Numbered from the stretch's first letter, positions 1 through 6,153 are shown. The stretch: DNA of 6,499 nucleotides from Clostridia bacterium (GCA_900764115.1 CAAFMR010000086.1:1-6499); one strand, 5' to 3'. Numbers and translations: made by a program. Notes: generated by a model from the letters alone, not told the origin.

Positions 1-10
1 GAAATTTCCT

Positions 11-691
11 ATGTATGTATATGAAATGCATCAGCACACCGCCGGATGCAGCGCCTGCGGCAAGGGGGAGCCCGTCGAAACCGTGCGGGCGCTCCATCGG
101 GACGGGTTCGCGGGTATGGTGCTGACCAACCATTTTTACCACGGCAACACCGGCATTAACCGCCGTCAGCCCTGGGCGGATTTTGTGCGCCCCTATGAGG
201 AGGCGTATCTGGAGGCAAAGGCGGAGGGCGAGCGGCTGGATTTTGACGTCCTGTTCGGGCTGGAGGAATGGGTCGGCGGCGGCAAGGAGGTGCTGCTGTA
301 CGGGATCACGCCGGAGTTTGTGTATGCCCACCCGGAGCTGCGGGAGGCGGATCTGCCCCAGCTGTCCCGGCTGGTGCGGCAGGCGGGCGGTCTGGTGTTT
401 CAGGCGCATCCTTTCCGGGTGCGGGACTATATTCCCGACCCCAGTGCCACCCTGCCGGTGGAGTGCCTGGACGGGATAGAGACCGATAACGCCTGTAACG
501 GCGAGCTGGAGAATCGCCGGGCGGCGCTATATGCGGCGCAGCATGGGCTGCAGGTCAGCGCCGGGTCGGATGCCCACACCGCCGATTTTCCCCAGCGATA
601 CGGTATCGCCACAGAGAAACGCATCCACACCGAGGCGGAATTGGCTGCGGTGCTGCGTTCCGGGGCGTATACGCTGTATTTGGGGGAATAA
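11..691 (+). CDS. PHP-domain metal-dependent phosphoesterase
   Basis: This 226-residue protein has the hallmarks of a PHP (polymerase and histidinol phosphatase) domain, a cytosolic metal-dependent phosphoesterase fold. Metal-binding motifs appear in the expected order: H7-x-H9 in EMHQHT, H41 in LTNH, E85 in GLEE, H133 in QAHPFR, and D187/H189 in GSDAH. The domain fills the whole protein, so it is a stand-alone PHP protein and not a polymerase or histidinol phosphatase with extra domains. ATG at 11 was chosen because proteins of this type often begin with a short M-Y-x-Y-E segment just before the first HxH. The frame is open upstream to the window edge and the ribosome binding site lies outside or is weak, so the start is not certain. 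The next gene begins 3 nt after the stop, which suggests co-translation. The substrate cannot be told from sequence; a sugar phosphate or nucleotide phosphoester is possible. The fold assignment is confident, the substrate is unknown. Confidence 0.88.
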   Translation: MYVYEMHQHTAGCSACGKGEPVETVRALHRDGFAGMVLTNHFYHGNTGINRRQPWADFVRPYEEAYLEAKAEGERLDFDVLFGLEEWVGGGKEVLLYGITPEFVYAHPELREADLPQLSRLVRQAGGLVFQAHPFRVRDYIPDPSATLPVECLDGIETDNACNGELENRRAALYAAQHGLQVSAGSDAHTADFPQRYGIATEKRIHTEAELAAVLRSGAYTLYLGE

Positions 692-694
692 CCG

Positions 695-1708
695 ATGGAA
701 CGAACCGTAACCGTCGCTCAGATGGAGCACTGGCTGGAGGAGTGTCACGCCTATCCGGAGCAGATTACCTGTCTGGTGATGGGGCATACCGCGCCCGATA
801 CCGATACCGTGGTGTCTTCGTTGGCGGAGGCGGCACGCCGGACGTGGCTGGGGGAGCGCGGCGTCGCTCCGCTGGTGCAGAGCGACCGGCTGCCGCGGGA
901 AATCGCTTGGCTGCTGGGGGAGACGGGCGACCGGCTGCCGCTGGCAGCGCAGCCGGAATTTGCCCGCCGGCTGGATGACCCGTCGGTGGGATTAGTGCTG
1001 ACCGACCATCAGGAGGAGGGGGCGCTGACGCCCCGGGTGATGGGGGTGGTGGATCACCACCCCCGGCTGCCGGGGGTGATTCTTCCGGCGGATAGCGAGG
1101 TGGCGACGGTTGGGGCTGCCACCTCGCTGGTGGCGCTGCGCTGGCAGCGGGCGGGCTTGCTGCCGGATACGACGGTGGCGCGCTGGCTGCTGGGGGCGGT
1201 GTTGGCGGATACCGAGGGGCTGTCGCCCTCCAAAACCCGTTCGGAGGATGCCGCCGCTGCTCGGTGGCGGATCCCGCTGGCGGAGGTGGATGCGGTGGCA
1301 CTGTTTGCTGATTTGCGGGACCAGCTGCTGGCGGAAACGGATTTGGAGACGCTGTTCCGGCGGGATTATCGTTCCTTTGCGGGGCTGGGCTTTGCCATTC
1401 TGAAGGTGCGCGCCGACGCACCGGTGGATATTCCGGCGCTGAAAGCGCTGCTGGAAACCGACCGGCGCCGGCAGGGGCAGCGGCTGTGTCTGGCTAAGCT
1501 GGCGCGCTACGATGCCGCCGGCTTGCGGGAGGAGACCTACTATATAGCGGCGGCTACCCCGGCGGAATACGCCCGGGCGGCGGAGGTGCTGCAAGCCGCT
1601 GCCGCCGGCACGGCGCAGCTTTCCGCCGACGGCGGACTGCATATCCTCCGGGGCGGAAGGCTGCTTTCCCGCAAACGGTTGGTGCCGTTGCTGCTAACGG
1701 GAAAATAA
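695..1708 (+). CDS. DHH/DHHA2 phosphoesterase, manganese-dependent inorganic pyrophosphatase-like (family II)
   Basis: This 337-residue protein has the two-domain layout of family II pyrophosphatases: an N-terminal DHH domain and a C-terminal DHHA2 domain. Visible metal ligands are H31, D35 and D37 (GHTAPDTDT), D104 (TDH), D120-H121-H122 (VDHHP) and D172 (LLGAVLADTEGLSPSKT). The C-terminal substrate-binding motif is SRKR at 325-328. The known family hydrolyses cytosolic pyrophosphate to two phosphates with Mn or Co. Several positions depart from the usual pattern: GHxNPD is GHTAPD, VDHNE is TDHQE, and the usual D-[YF]-K-x-F is DYRSF at 224-228, with Arg where Lys is expected. It is somewhat longer than the roughly 310 residues typical of the family. 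The start at 695 is supported by GGGGGA at 682-687, 7 nt upstream. True pyrophosphatase activity is likely but not assured; a related phosphoanhydride or nucleotide substrate is the alternative. Confidence 0.82.
   Translation: MERTVTVAQMEHWLEECHAYPEQITCLVMGHTAPDTDTVVSSLAEAARRTWLGERGVAPLVQSDRLPREIAWLLGETGDRLPLAAQPEFARRLDDPSVGLVLTDHQEEGALTPRVMGVVDHHPRLPGVILPADSEVATVGAATSLVALRWQRAGLLPDTTVARWLLGAVLADTEGLSPSKTRSEDAAAARWRIPLAEVDAVALFADLRDQLLAETDLETLFRRDYRSFAGLGFAILKVRADAPVDIPALKALLETDRRRQGQRLCLAKLARYDAAGLREETYYIAAATPAEYARAAEVLQAAAAGTAQLSADGGLHILRGGRLLSRKRLVPLLLTGK
1042..1128 (+). repeat. cluster of three perfect inverted repeats inside the DHH gene
   Basis: Three perfect inverted repeats lie within 87 bases of coding sequence. 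The first has 10-bp arms at 1042-1051 and 1055-1064 (GGGGGTGGTG / CACCACCCCC) with loop GAT, which is exactly the codon of catalytic D120. The second has 9-bp arms at 1058-1066 and 1070-1078 (CACCCCCGG / CCGGGGGTG) with loop CTG. It shares bases 1058-1064 with the first, so the two cannot form together. The third has 11-bp arms at 1094-1104 and 1118-1128 (AGCGAGGTGGC / GCCACCTCGCT) with a 13-nt loop. Part of the first follows from encoding Val-Val-Asp-His-His as gtg gtg gat cac cac. Any effect on mRNA folding or translation is inference. Confidence 0.6.
1665..1704 (+). repeat. nested inverted repeat at the 3' end of the DHH gene
   Basis: Outer 7-bp perfect arms TTTCCCG (1665-1671) and CGGGAAA (1698-1704) enclose an inner hairpin AACGG (1674-1678) and CCGTT (1685-1689). 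The structure ends just before the TAA stop at 1706-1708. There is no run of T after it, so it is not a standard intrinsic terminator. It could act as a 3'-end stabilising structure of the upstream transcript, but this is uncertain. Confidence 0.3.
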
Positions 1709-1732
1709 ATTATGTATTTCTGTAAATAAGGG

Positions 1733-1761
1733 TGGAATTTTCTGCCCGGGTATGATAGAAT
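1733..1761 (+). promoter_or_regulatory. probable sigma-A promoter of the transketolase operon (extended -10)
   Basis: An extended -10 element, TGATAGAAT, lies at 1753-1761 (TAGAAT at 1756-1761, one mismatch to consensus). The hexamer 17 bp upstream, TGGAAT at 1733-1738, matches only three of six -35 positions, as is common for extended -10 promoters. An overlapping TATGAT at 1751-1756 is an alternative -10. Transcription would start near 1768 and leave a leader of about 50 nt before the start at 1817. The short leader leaves no room for a full riboswitch. A 5-bp hairpin (GGCGA 1779-1783, TCGCC 1792-1796) is the only structure of note before the ribosome binding site. Confidence 0.5.
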
Positions 1762-1797
1762 AAGGCGAAGAATTGACGGGCGATGTTTTGCTCGCCG

Positions 1798-1816
1798 GAA
1801 AGGGTGGTATCACCAC
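1798..1816 (+). promoter_or_regulatory. ribosome binding site with small hairpin before transketolase N
   Basis: The sequence GAAAGGG at 1798-1804 sets the start at 1817. Directly after it, GTGGT (1804-1808) and ACCAC (1812-1816) can pair around the loop ATC, so a 5-bp hairpin fills the space between the Shine-Dalgarno core and the ATG. This could shorten the effective spacing or tune initiation. No ligand or factor is evident. Confidence 0.4.
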
Positions 1817-2659
1817 ATGGATGCAAAGGAAAAACAGTTGCTGACCCTCTTGGCTGAGAGGATTCGTTTGGCGGTCATTGAAGGTACATATTCCGCTAAG
1901 AGCGGTCATCCCGGTGGCTCGCTCTCCATCGCGGAGGATTTGGCATATCTGTATTGGCGGGAAATGCGCATTGACCCCAAGGACCCCCAGTGGCCGGATC
2001 GGGACCGGTTCGTGCTGTCCAAGGGTCACGCTGCCCCCGCATTATACGGCGCTTTGGCGTTGCGGGGCTATTTCCCGTGGGAGACAATTTTCACGTTGCG
2101 GCATGTCGGCTCGATTCTGCAGGGGCATCCGGATATGAAGCATATTCCCGGCGTGGATATGTCTTCCGGTTCGCTGGGTCAGGGAATATCCTGCGCGGTA
2201 GGAATGGCGCTGGCAGGAAAGATGGATAAGAAAAACTATCGCGTCTATACCATCCTCGGGGATGGGGAGCTGGAAGAAGGACAGGTCTGGGAGGCGGCAA
2301 TGTTTGCGGCTGCCAAGAAGCTGGACAACCTTGTGGTGCTGGTGGATAATAACAATCTGCAGATTGATGGCACGGTGGAGGAGGTCAACTCTCCCTATCC
2401 CATTCCGGAAAAGTTTGCGGCGTTTGGATTCCATGTGGTGGAGATCGACGGCAACGACCTGGATCAGATCGACCGTGCCTTCGCAGAGGCGCGCACGGTC
2501 AAGGGCAAGCCCACCGCCATCATCCAAAAGACCGTCAAGGGCAAGGGCGTTTCCTATATGGAAAATCAGTGCGGCTGGCACGGCGCGGCGCCCAAGCAGG
2601 AGCAATATAAGATCGCCGTGGCGGAGATCACCGCCCGGATCAAAGAACTGGAGGGCTGA
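1817..2659 (+). CDS. Transketolase, N-terminal (thiamine diphosphate-binding) subunit
   Basis: This 280-residue protein is the N-terminal half of a split transketolase. Together with the next gene it moves two-carbon ketol units between sugar phosphates in the non-oxidative pentose phosphate pathway, in the cytosol, using thiamine diphosphate and a divalent metal. Visible signatures are SGHPGGS (29-35), KGHAAPALY (69-77), GHPDMK (103-108), and the thiamine diphosphate motif GDGELEEGQVWEA (148-160) ending in NNNLQIDG (178-185). WHG (254-256) lies near the C-terminus, typical of the pyrophosphate-binding half. The length is normal for the split form. The start at ATG 1817 follows an AAAGGG ribosome binding site, and a promoter lies in the gap upstream. 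The stop at 2657-2659 is 3 nt from the start of the C subunit, so the two are almost certainly co-translated in equal amounts. Confidence is high. Confidence 0.96.
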   Translation: MDAKEKQLLTLLAERIRLAVIEGTYSAKSGHPGGSLSIAEDLAYLYWREMRIDPKDPQWPDRDRFVLSKGHAAPALYGALALRGYFPWETIFTLRHVGSILQGHPDMKHIPGVDMSSGSLGQGISCAVGMALAGKMDKKNYRVYTILGDGELEEGQVWEAAMFAAAKKLDNLVVLVDNNNLQIDGTVEEVNSPYPIPEKFAAFGFHVVEIDGNDLDQIDRAFAEARTVKGKPTAIIQKTVKGKGVSYMENQCGWHGAAPKQEQYKIAVAEITARIKELEG

Positions 2660-2662
2660 CAT

Positions 2663-3787
2663 ATGGCAGAGGTGATTAAGCAGGCGACCCGGGATGCCTA
2701 CGGCGAGGCGCTGGTGGAGCTGGGCGCCACCCATCCGGAGCTGGTGGTGCTGGACGCCGATCTGGCGGCAGCCACCAAAACCGGCACATTCAAGAAGGCT
2801 TATCCGGAGCAGTTTGTGGACGTGGGCATTGCCGAGGGCAATATGATGAGCATTGCCGCCGGCTTGGCAGCCACCGGCAAGCTGGTGTTTGCCTCTTCGT
2901 TTGCGATGTTCGCGGCGGGGCGCGCCTTTGAGCAGGTGCGCAATTCCATCGGTTACCCCCATTTGAATGTGAAGATCGGCGCCACCCATGCGGGCGTATC
3001 CGTGGGGGAGGACGGCGCGACCCACCAGTGCTGTGAGGACATCGGGCTGATGCGCACCATCCCCGGTATGGTGATTCTCAATCCGGCGGACGGTGCGGAG
3101 GCAAAGGCTGCCGTGAAAGCCGCTGCCGATTGGCAGGGACCGGTGTATTTGCGCTTTGGTCGGCTGGCGGTGCCGATTTTTACCGATCCGGACGAGCCGT
3201 TTGTCATCGGCAGGGCGAAAACACTGGTGGATGGTTCCGATGTGACCATTATTGCCACCGGTTTGCCGGTGAGCGAGGCACTGGTCGCGGCAAAGCAGCT
3301 GAAAGAGGAGGGCATTTCCGCCCGGGTCATCAATATGGCGACCATTAAGCCGATCGACCGGGTGTGCGTTGAAAAAGCCGCCCGGGAGACGGGCGCGATT
3401 GTCACCGCCGAGGAGCATAACATTATCGGCGGCTTGGGCAGCGCTGTGGCGGAAGTGGTTTGCGAAACCTGTCCGGTGCCGGTGCTGCGAGTGGGCGTTG
3501 AGGACACCTTCGGACAGTCCGGTCCGGCGGTGGAGCTGTTGAAGCTCTACGGGCTGACCGCGGCGCATATTGTGCAAAAGGCGAAGCAGGCGCTGGAGCA
3601 GAAACGGAAATACGCGAAACAGGGACGGTGTCCGGGGGCAAGGTCACCGTCCCTTGTGGCGTCCGATACGGAAAAGGAGAAAGGTTATGAAGCGGGAAAT
3701 CAATATGTACGAGGGACCGTTGCTCCCCAGTATTATCCGGTATACCGTTCCTATCATTCTCACCAGTCTTTTACAGCTGTTTTTTAA
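2663..3787 (+). CDS. Transketolase, C-terminal (pyrimidine-binding) subunit with an extended tail
   Basis: Residues 1 to about 317 make a complete C-terminal transketolase subunit. The segment VDVGIAEGNM (52-61) holds the catalytic glutamate E58 that activates the thiamine ring. THAGVSVGEDGATHQ (108-122) and the C-terminal domain ending near DTFGQSGPAVELLKLYGLT are all present. GGAGGG at 2650-2655, 7 nt upstream, supports ATG 2663. The oddity is the end. Split C subunits usually stop at about 305-315 residues, here near KYAKQ (316-320), but the frame stays open to TAA at 3785-3787 and gives 374 residues. The extra 57 residues have no recognisable domain, run through a perfect hairpin, and overlap the MATE gene by 101 nt. 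A CAG at 3620-3622 is one base from TAG. A -1 frame change before the tail would instead end at TGA 3688-3690, overlapping the MATE start as ATGA. The enzyme core is certain; the annotated end is doubtful. Confidence 0.92.
   Translation: MAEVIKQATRDAYGEALVELGATHPELVVLDADLAAATKTGTFKKAYPEQFVDVGIAEGNMMSIAAGLAATGKLVFASSFAMFAAGRAFEQVRNSIGYPHLNVKIGATHAGVSVGEDGATHQCCEDIGLMRTIPGMVILNPADGAEAKAAVKAAADWQGPVYLRFGRLAVPIFTDPDEPFVIGRAKTLVDGSDVTIIATGLPVSEALVAAKQLKEEGISARVINMATIKPIDRVCVEKAARETGAIVTAEEHNIIGGLGSAVAEVVCETCPVPVLRVGVEDTFGQSGPAVELLKLYGLTAAHIVQKAKQALEQKRKYAKQGRCPGARSPSLVASDTEKEKGYEAGNQYVRGTVAPQYYPVYRSYHSHQSFTAVF
3619..3657 (+). repeat. perfect hairpin between transketolase C core and MATE
   Basis: Nine-base arms GGGACGGTG (3622-3630) and CACCGTCCC (3645-3653) pair perfectly. 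They extend outward with A3621-T3654 and, past one bulged T, ACA/TGT. They extend inward past one T-T mismatch with CC/GG, leaving an 8-nt loop. No T-run follows, so a standard terminator is unlikely. It lies inside the unusual C-terminal tail of the transketolase subunit and about 17 nt before the MATE ribosome binding site. GGGACGGT is also the core of small palindromic repeats often found between genes in Clostridia, so an inserted repeat unit is one reading (from memory, not searched). Confidence 0.55.
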
Positions 3788-5066
3788 CGCTGCCGATCTG
3801 ATTGTCGTGGGGCAGTTTTGCGGCAGCATATATGTGGCGGCGGTGGGCGCCACCGGTTCGCTGACGAATTTGATCGTCAATCTGTTCATCGGTCTGTCCA
3901 TCGGCGCCGGCGTGGCGGTGGAGCAGGCGATCGGTGCCAAGAACGACGACGAGGTTCATCGCACCGTTCATACAGCCATTCCCGCCGCGGCAGTCAGCGG
4001 GCTGATTATGACGGTGATTGGTTTGTGGCTGGCGCCGGATTTTTTGCGCTGGATGGATACCCCAGACTCGGTGCTGGCATTATCCAGCCTCTATATGCGG
4101 TTGTATTTCTGCGGTATGACCGCCAGTATGCTGTACAATTACGGCGCGGCGTTGCTGCGGGCGGCGGGCGATACCAAAAGCCCCCTCTTCTATCTTACGG
4201 TCGCCGGGGTGCTGAATATCTTTCTCAATGTGCTGTTCGTGGTGGCGTTCAAAATGCATGTGGCGGGCGTGGCGTTGGCGACAGCGATCTCCCAGACGGT
4301 GTCGGCGGCGCTGGTGCTGTGGGCGCTGCATAAGCGCACGGATGCGTGCAAGCTGGAGCTGAAAAAGCTGAAATTCCATAAAAAGCCCTTGCTGAAAATG
4401 ATGCGCATTGGTATGCCTGCCGGTATTCAAGGTTCGCTGTTTTCCATCTCCAATGTGTTGATTCAATCCTCCATCAACTCCTTTGGCGAGGTGGTGATGT
4501 CCGGCAACGCCGCTGCCAGTAATCTGGAGGGCTTTGTCTATGTGGCGATCAATGCATTCAGCCAGACCTCGCTGAATTTCACCGGACAGAACATCGGCGC
4601 TTGCCGGTATGACCGGATTCCGAAGATTCTGCACACATGCCTGTTGTGCGCGACGGTGGTGGGGCTGACGCTGGGGACGGTGGCATACCTGCTGGGACGC
4701 CCGCTGCTGGGCATTTACATCACGGATTCTCCGGAGGCAATTACCTATGGAATGAGCCGGTTGGCGTATATTTGCCTGCCCTATTTTCTGTGCGGGGTTA
4801 TGGATGTGACCACCGGCTCCGTGCGGGGGATGGGCTTTTCGCTGGCGCCGATGATTGCCACCGTGCTGGGTGTATGCGTGTTCCGGATTGTGTGGATTTA
4901 TACGGTGTTTGCTATTTTCCGCACGCCGGAAAACCTGTATGTGTCCTATCCCATTTCCTGGGCGCTGACCTTTGTGGTGGAATACTGGATGTTCCACCAC
5001 TATATGCGCCGGGTGCGGCAGCGGGCATCGACGGTGTCGGCTGAGGCGGAGATGGCGCATGGCTGA
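3687..5066 (+). CDS. MATE family efflux transporter
   Basis: This 459-residue integral membrane protein belongs to the MATE (multidrug and toxic compound extrusion) family, which expels drugs or metabolites in exchange for Na+ or H+. It opens with the usual MxxxxxMYEGPLLPSIIRYTVPIILTS helix. A typical mid-protein motif follows at LLRAAGDTKSPLFYL (156-170), and the second half carries FSQTSLNFTGQNIGA (291-305). About twelve hydrophobic segments can be traced. Length is normal for the family. An upstream ATG at 3570 is also in frame, but it would add 39 basic, non-membrane residues inside the transketolase gene. ATG 3687 is preferred because AAGGAG at 3674-3679 sits 7 nt before it and the protein then starts as the family does. 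Its first 101 nt overlap the tail of the transketolase C frame. The substrate is unknown, and the link to pentose phosphate metabolism is probably only shared transcription. Confidence 0.93.
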   Translation: MKREINMYEGPLLPSIIRYTVPIILTSLLQLFFNAADLIVVGQFCGSIYVAAVGATGSLTNLIVNLFIGLSIGAGVAVEQAIGAKNDDEVHRTVHTAIPAAAVSGLIMTVIGLWLAPDFLRWMDTPDSVLALSSLYMRLYFCGMTASMLYNYGAALLRAAGDTKSPLFYLTVAGVLNIFLNVLFVVAFKMHVAGVALATAISQTVSAALVLWALHKRTDACKLELKKLKFHKKPLLKMMRIGMPAGIQGSLFSISNVLIQSSINSFGEVVMSGNAAASNLEGFVYVAINAFSQTSLNFTGQNIGACRYDRIPKILHTCLLCATVVGLTLGTVAYLLGRPLLGIYITDSPEAITYGMSRLAYICLPYFLCGVMDVTTGSVRGMGFSLAPMIATVLGVCVFRIVWIYTVFAIFRTPENLYVSYPISWALTFVVEYWMFHHYMRRVRQRASTVSAEAEMAHG

Positions 5067-5973
5067 CTATGTATTTCCGGTGCCGCCGGAATGGGATAAC
5101 GCCACGATGCAGAGCTTTTTGCGGCAGCATTGCGGGCTGTCTTGGCGGATGGTGGTGAAGCTCAAGCGGGTGGAGGGCGGTATGACCGCCGACGGTGTGC
5201 CGCTGCGCTCCATCGACCGGCTGCGCGCGGGGCAAACCGTGCGGGTGCAGATGCCGGAGGATGCGGTGCGCATCGAGGGAGCCGATATGCCGCTATCCGT
5301 CGTGTATGAGGATGAGCATTTGCTGGTGATCGACAAGCCCCCGTATCTGGCGGTGCATCCCTCTGCCGGAAAACCGGAGCCGACGCTGGCAAATGCGGTA
5401 GTAGGGTATTTTGAGCGCAAGGGAACCCCGCTGTCCTTTCGCCCGGTGAACCGGCTGGATCGCAACACCAGCGGGCTGCTGCTGGCGGCGAAAAGCCCCC
5501 ATGTGGCGTATGCGCTGGCGCAGAAGCCCCAAAAGGAGTATCTGGCGGTGGTGCTGGGCGCTCTCACCGGCAGCGGGACCGTAGACCAGCCCATTCGGGT
5601 GAAGGAGGGCTGCTGCATCACCCGGGAAGTGGGGGAGGGCGGCAAGCCCAGCGTCACCCATTGGGAGAGTCTGGGCACCGATGGCGAAATCTCGCTGGTG
5701 CGGTTGGTGCTGGAAACCGGGCGCACCCACCAGATTCGGGTGCATATGGCGTGGTTGGGGTATCCCCTGGCGGGGGATACGATGTATGGCACCGATGAAA
5801 CGTATCTGCCGCGCCACGGGCTGCATTGCGCCCATATGACGCTGATCCATCCGGTGACGGGGGAGCCGATGGCATTTGCGGCGCCGCTGCCGGAGGATAT
5901 GCGGCAGCTGCTTGTGACCCATGGCTTGTGGCAGGAACCGGATACGTCCCCGGACATATCCCCTATAGAATGA
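5059..5973 (+). CDS. RluA/RluD family RNA pseudouridine synthase
   Basis: This 304-residue enzyme should turn specific uridines of rRNA or tRNA into pseudouridine. Residues of about 17-65 resemble an S4 RNA-binding domain (SFLRQHCGLSWRMVVKLKR, then DRLRAGQTVRV). The catalytic domain follows: VVYEDEHLLVIDKPPYLAVHPS (81-102), then the active-site motif NRLDRNTSG (131-139) with catalytic aspartate D134. KEYLAVV (159-165) and GRTHQIRVHMAWLGYPLAGDTMYG (221-244) complete the family pattern. The usual HRLD is NRLD here, a change also known in Firmicutes members. The frame opens further upstream, but ATG 5059 is chosen because GGAG at 5048-5051 lies 7 nt before it and the longer form would add a Cys/Arg-rich stretch inside MATE. 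The ATG overlaps the MATE stop by 8 nt, which implies translational coupling. The exact target uridine cannot be assigned. An intrinsic terminator follows 4 nt after the stop. Confidence 0.93.
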   Translation: MADYVFPVPPEWDNATMQSFLRQHCGLSWRMVVKLKRVEGGMTADGVPLRSIDRLRAGQTVRVQMPEDAVRIEGADMPLSVVYEDEHLLVIDKPPYLAVHPSAGKPEPTLANAVVGYFERKGTPLSFRPVNRLDRNTSGLLLAAKSPHVAYALAQKPQKEYLAVVLGALTGSGTVDQPIRVKEGCCITREVGEGGKPSVTHWESLGTDGEISLVRLVLETGRTHQIRVHMAWLGYPLAGDTMYGTDETYLPRHGLHCAHMTLIHPVTGEPMAFAAPLPEDMRQLLVTHGLWQEPDTSPDISPIE

Positions 5974-5977
5974 ACGG

Positions 5978-6028
5978 AACAACACCGTCTGCTTGCAGCG
6001 CTCTGCGGCAGGCGGCGTTGTTGTTTTA
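5978..6028 (+). terminator. intrinsic terminator closing the tkt-MATE-Rlu operon
   Basis: Arms AACAACACCGTCTGC (5978-5992) and GCAGGCGGCGTTGTT (6008-6022) pair over 15 positions with one A-C mismatch and one G-U pair. The loop holds a further 4-bp stem (GCAG 5995-5998, CTGC 6003-6006). The 3' arm runs into TTGTTTT at 6021-6027. The structure starts 4 nt after the stop codon of the pseudouridine synthase, as expected for a rho-independent terminator. Confidence 0.88.
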
Positions 6029-6030
6029 TA

Positions 6031-6066
6031 CGGAATTGGAGCCTATTGCTCCGGCATACTGTTCCG
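6031..6066 (+). repeat. nested inverted repeat upstream of the glycyl radical enzyme promoter
   Basis: CGGAA (6031-6035) and TTCCG (6062-6066) enclose a smaller hairpin, GGAGC (6038-6042) and GCTCC (6048-6052) with loop CTATT. It lies between the terminator and the -35 box. The arms are short, so this may be chance. A regulator site or a second-chance terminator structure are possible readings, and no T-run supports the latter. Confidence 0.25.
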
Positions 6067-6085
6067 GATAGAGCAAAAGCGGTCA

Positions 6086-6114
6086 TTGACATTATCGTTA
6101 ACTTTGTGTATAAT
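6086..6114 (+). promoter_or_regulatory. perfect-consensus sigma-A promoter for the glycyl radical enzyme
   Basis: TTGACA at 6086-6091 and TATAAT at 6109-6114 are separated by exactly 17 bp, so both hexamers and the spacer match the housekeeping sigma-factor consensus. Transcription should start near 6121 and give a leader of about 70 nt before the ATG at 6191. Such a strong core promoter suggests high output unless a repressor holds it off. Confidence 0.9.
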
Positions 6115-6153
6115 AGAGCCGCATTGGAAACCGTCACACAGCGGCTAACGATA
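6093..6153. repeat. 8-bp inverted repeat flanking the transcription start
   Basis: TATCGTTA (6093-6100, in the promoter spacer) and its exact reverse complement TAACGATA (6146-6153, in the leader) have centres 53 bp apart, close to five helical turns. An overlapping second match pairs TTATCGT (6092-6098) with ACGATAA (6153-6159). The first arm is upstream of the start of transcription, so it cannot act as an RNA hairpin. Paired protein-binding sites on DNA are a possible role, unproven. Confidence 0.35.
6117..6146 (+). promoter_or_regulatory. leader hairpin of the glycyl radical enzyme transcript
   Basis: AGCCGC (6117-6122) and GCGGCT (6141-6146) form a perfect 6-bp stem with an 18-nt loop at the very 5' end of the predicted transcript. 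It may stabilise the mRNA. No known riboswitch pattern was recognised in the 70-nt leader. The ribosome binding site AGAAAGG at 6173-6179 remains outside the stem. Confidence 0.35.

Noticed and set aside
1733..1816. T-box riboswitch, suggested by AGGGTGGTA before the transketolase start
   Set aside because: The leader is only about 50 nt, with no specifier stem or terminator, and the motif diverges after GGTA. It is better read as a Shine-Dalgarno sequence plus small hairpin.
2042..3577. 511-codon open frame on the minus strand opposite both transketolase genes
   Set aside because: It lies antisense to two clearly recognised genes, is rich in His/Arg/Gln and lacks known motifs. It follows from GC-rich codon bias on the coding strand.
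3619..3657. Intrinsic terminator between transketolase C and MATE
   Set aside because: The stem is strong but is followed by CTTGTGGCG, with no T-run, so operon read-through to MATE is more likely.
3570..3686. Upstream start for MATE adding 39 residues
   Set aside because: The added part is Arg-rich and unlike a MATE N-terminus, lies within the transketolase core codons, and ATG 3687 has a far better ribosome binding site.
4972..5058. Upstream start for the pseudouridine synthase adding 29 residues
   Set aside because: The added part is Cys/Arg-rich and a shadow of the MATE C-terminus; ATG 5059 has a good GGAG site and fits the family N-terminus.
4080..5060. 326-codon open frame on the minus strand opposite MATE
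   Set aside because: His/Arg/Gln-rich composition with no membrane or domain pattern; a shadow of the MATE codons.
5067..6137. 356-codon open frame on the minus strand opposite the pseudouridine synthase
   Set aside because: It is Ser/Arg/Pro-rich with no motif, is antisense to a confident gene, and crosses the terminator and promoter.
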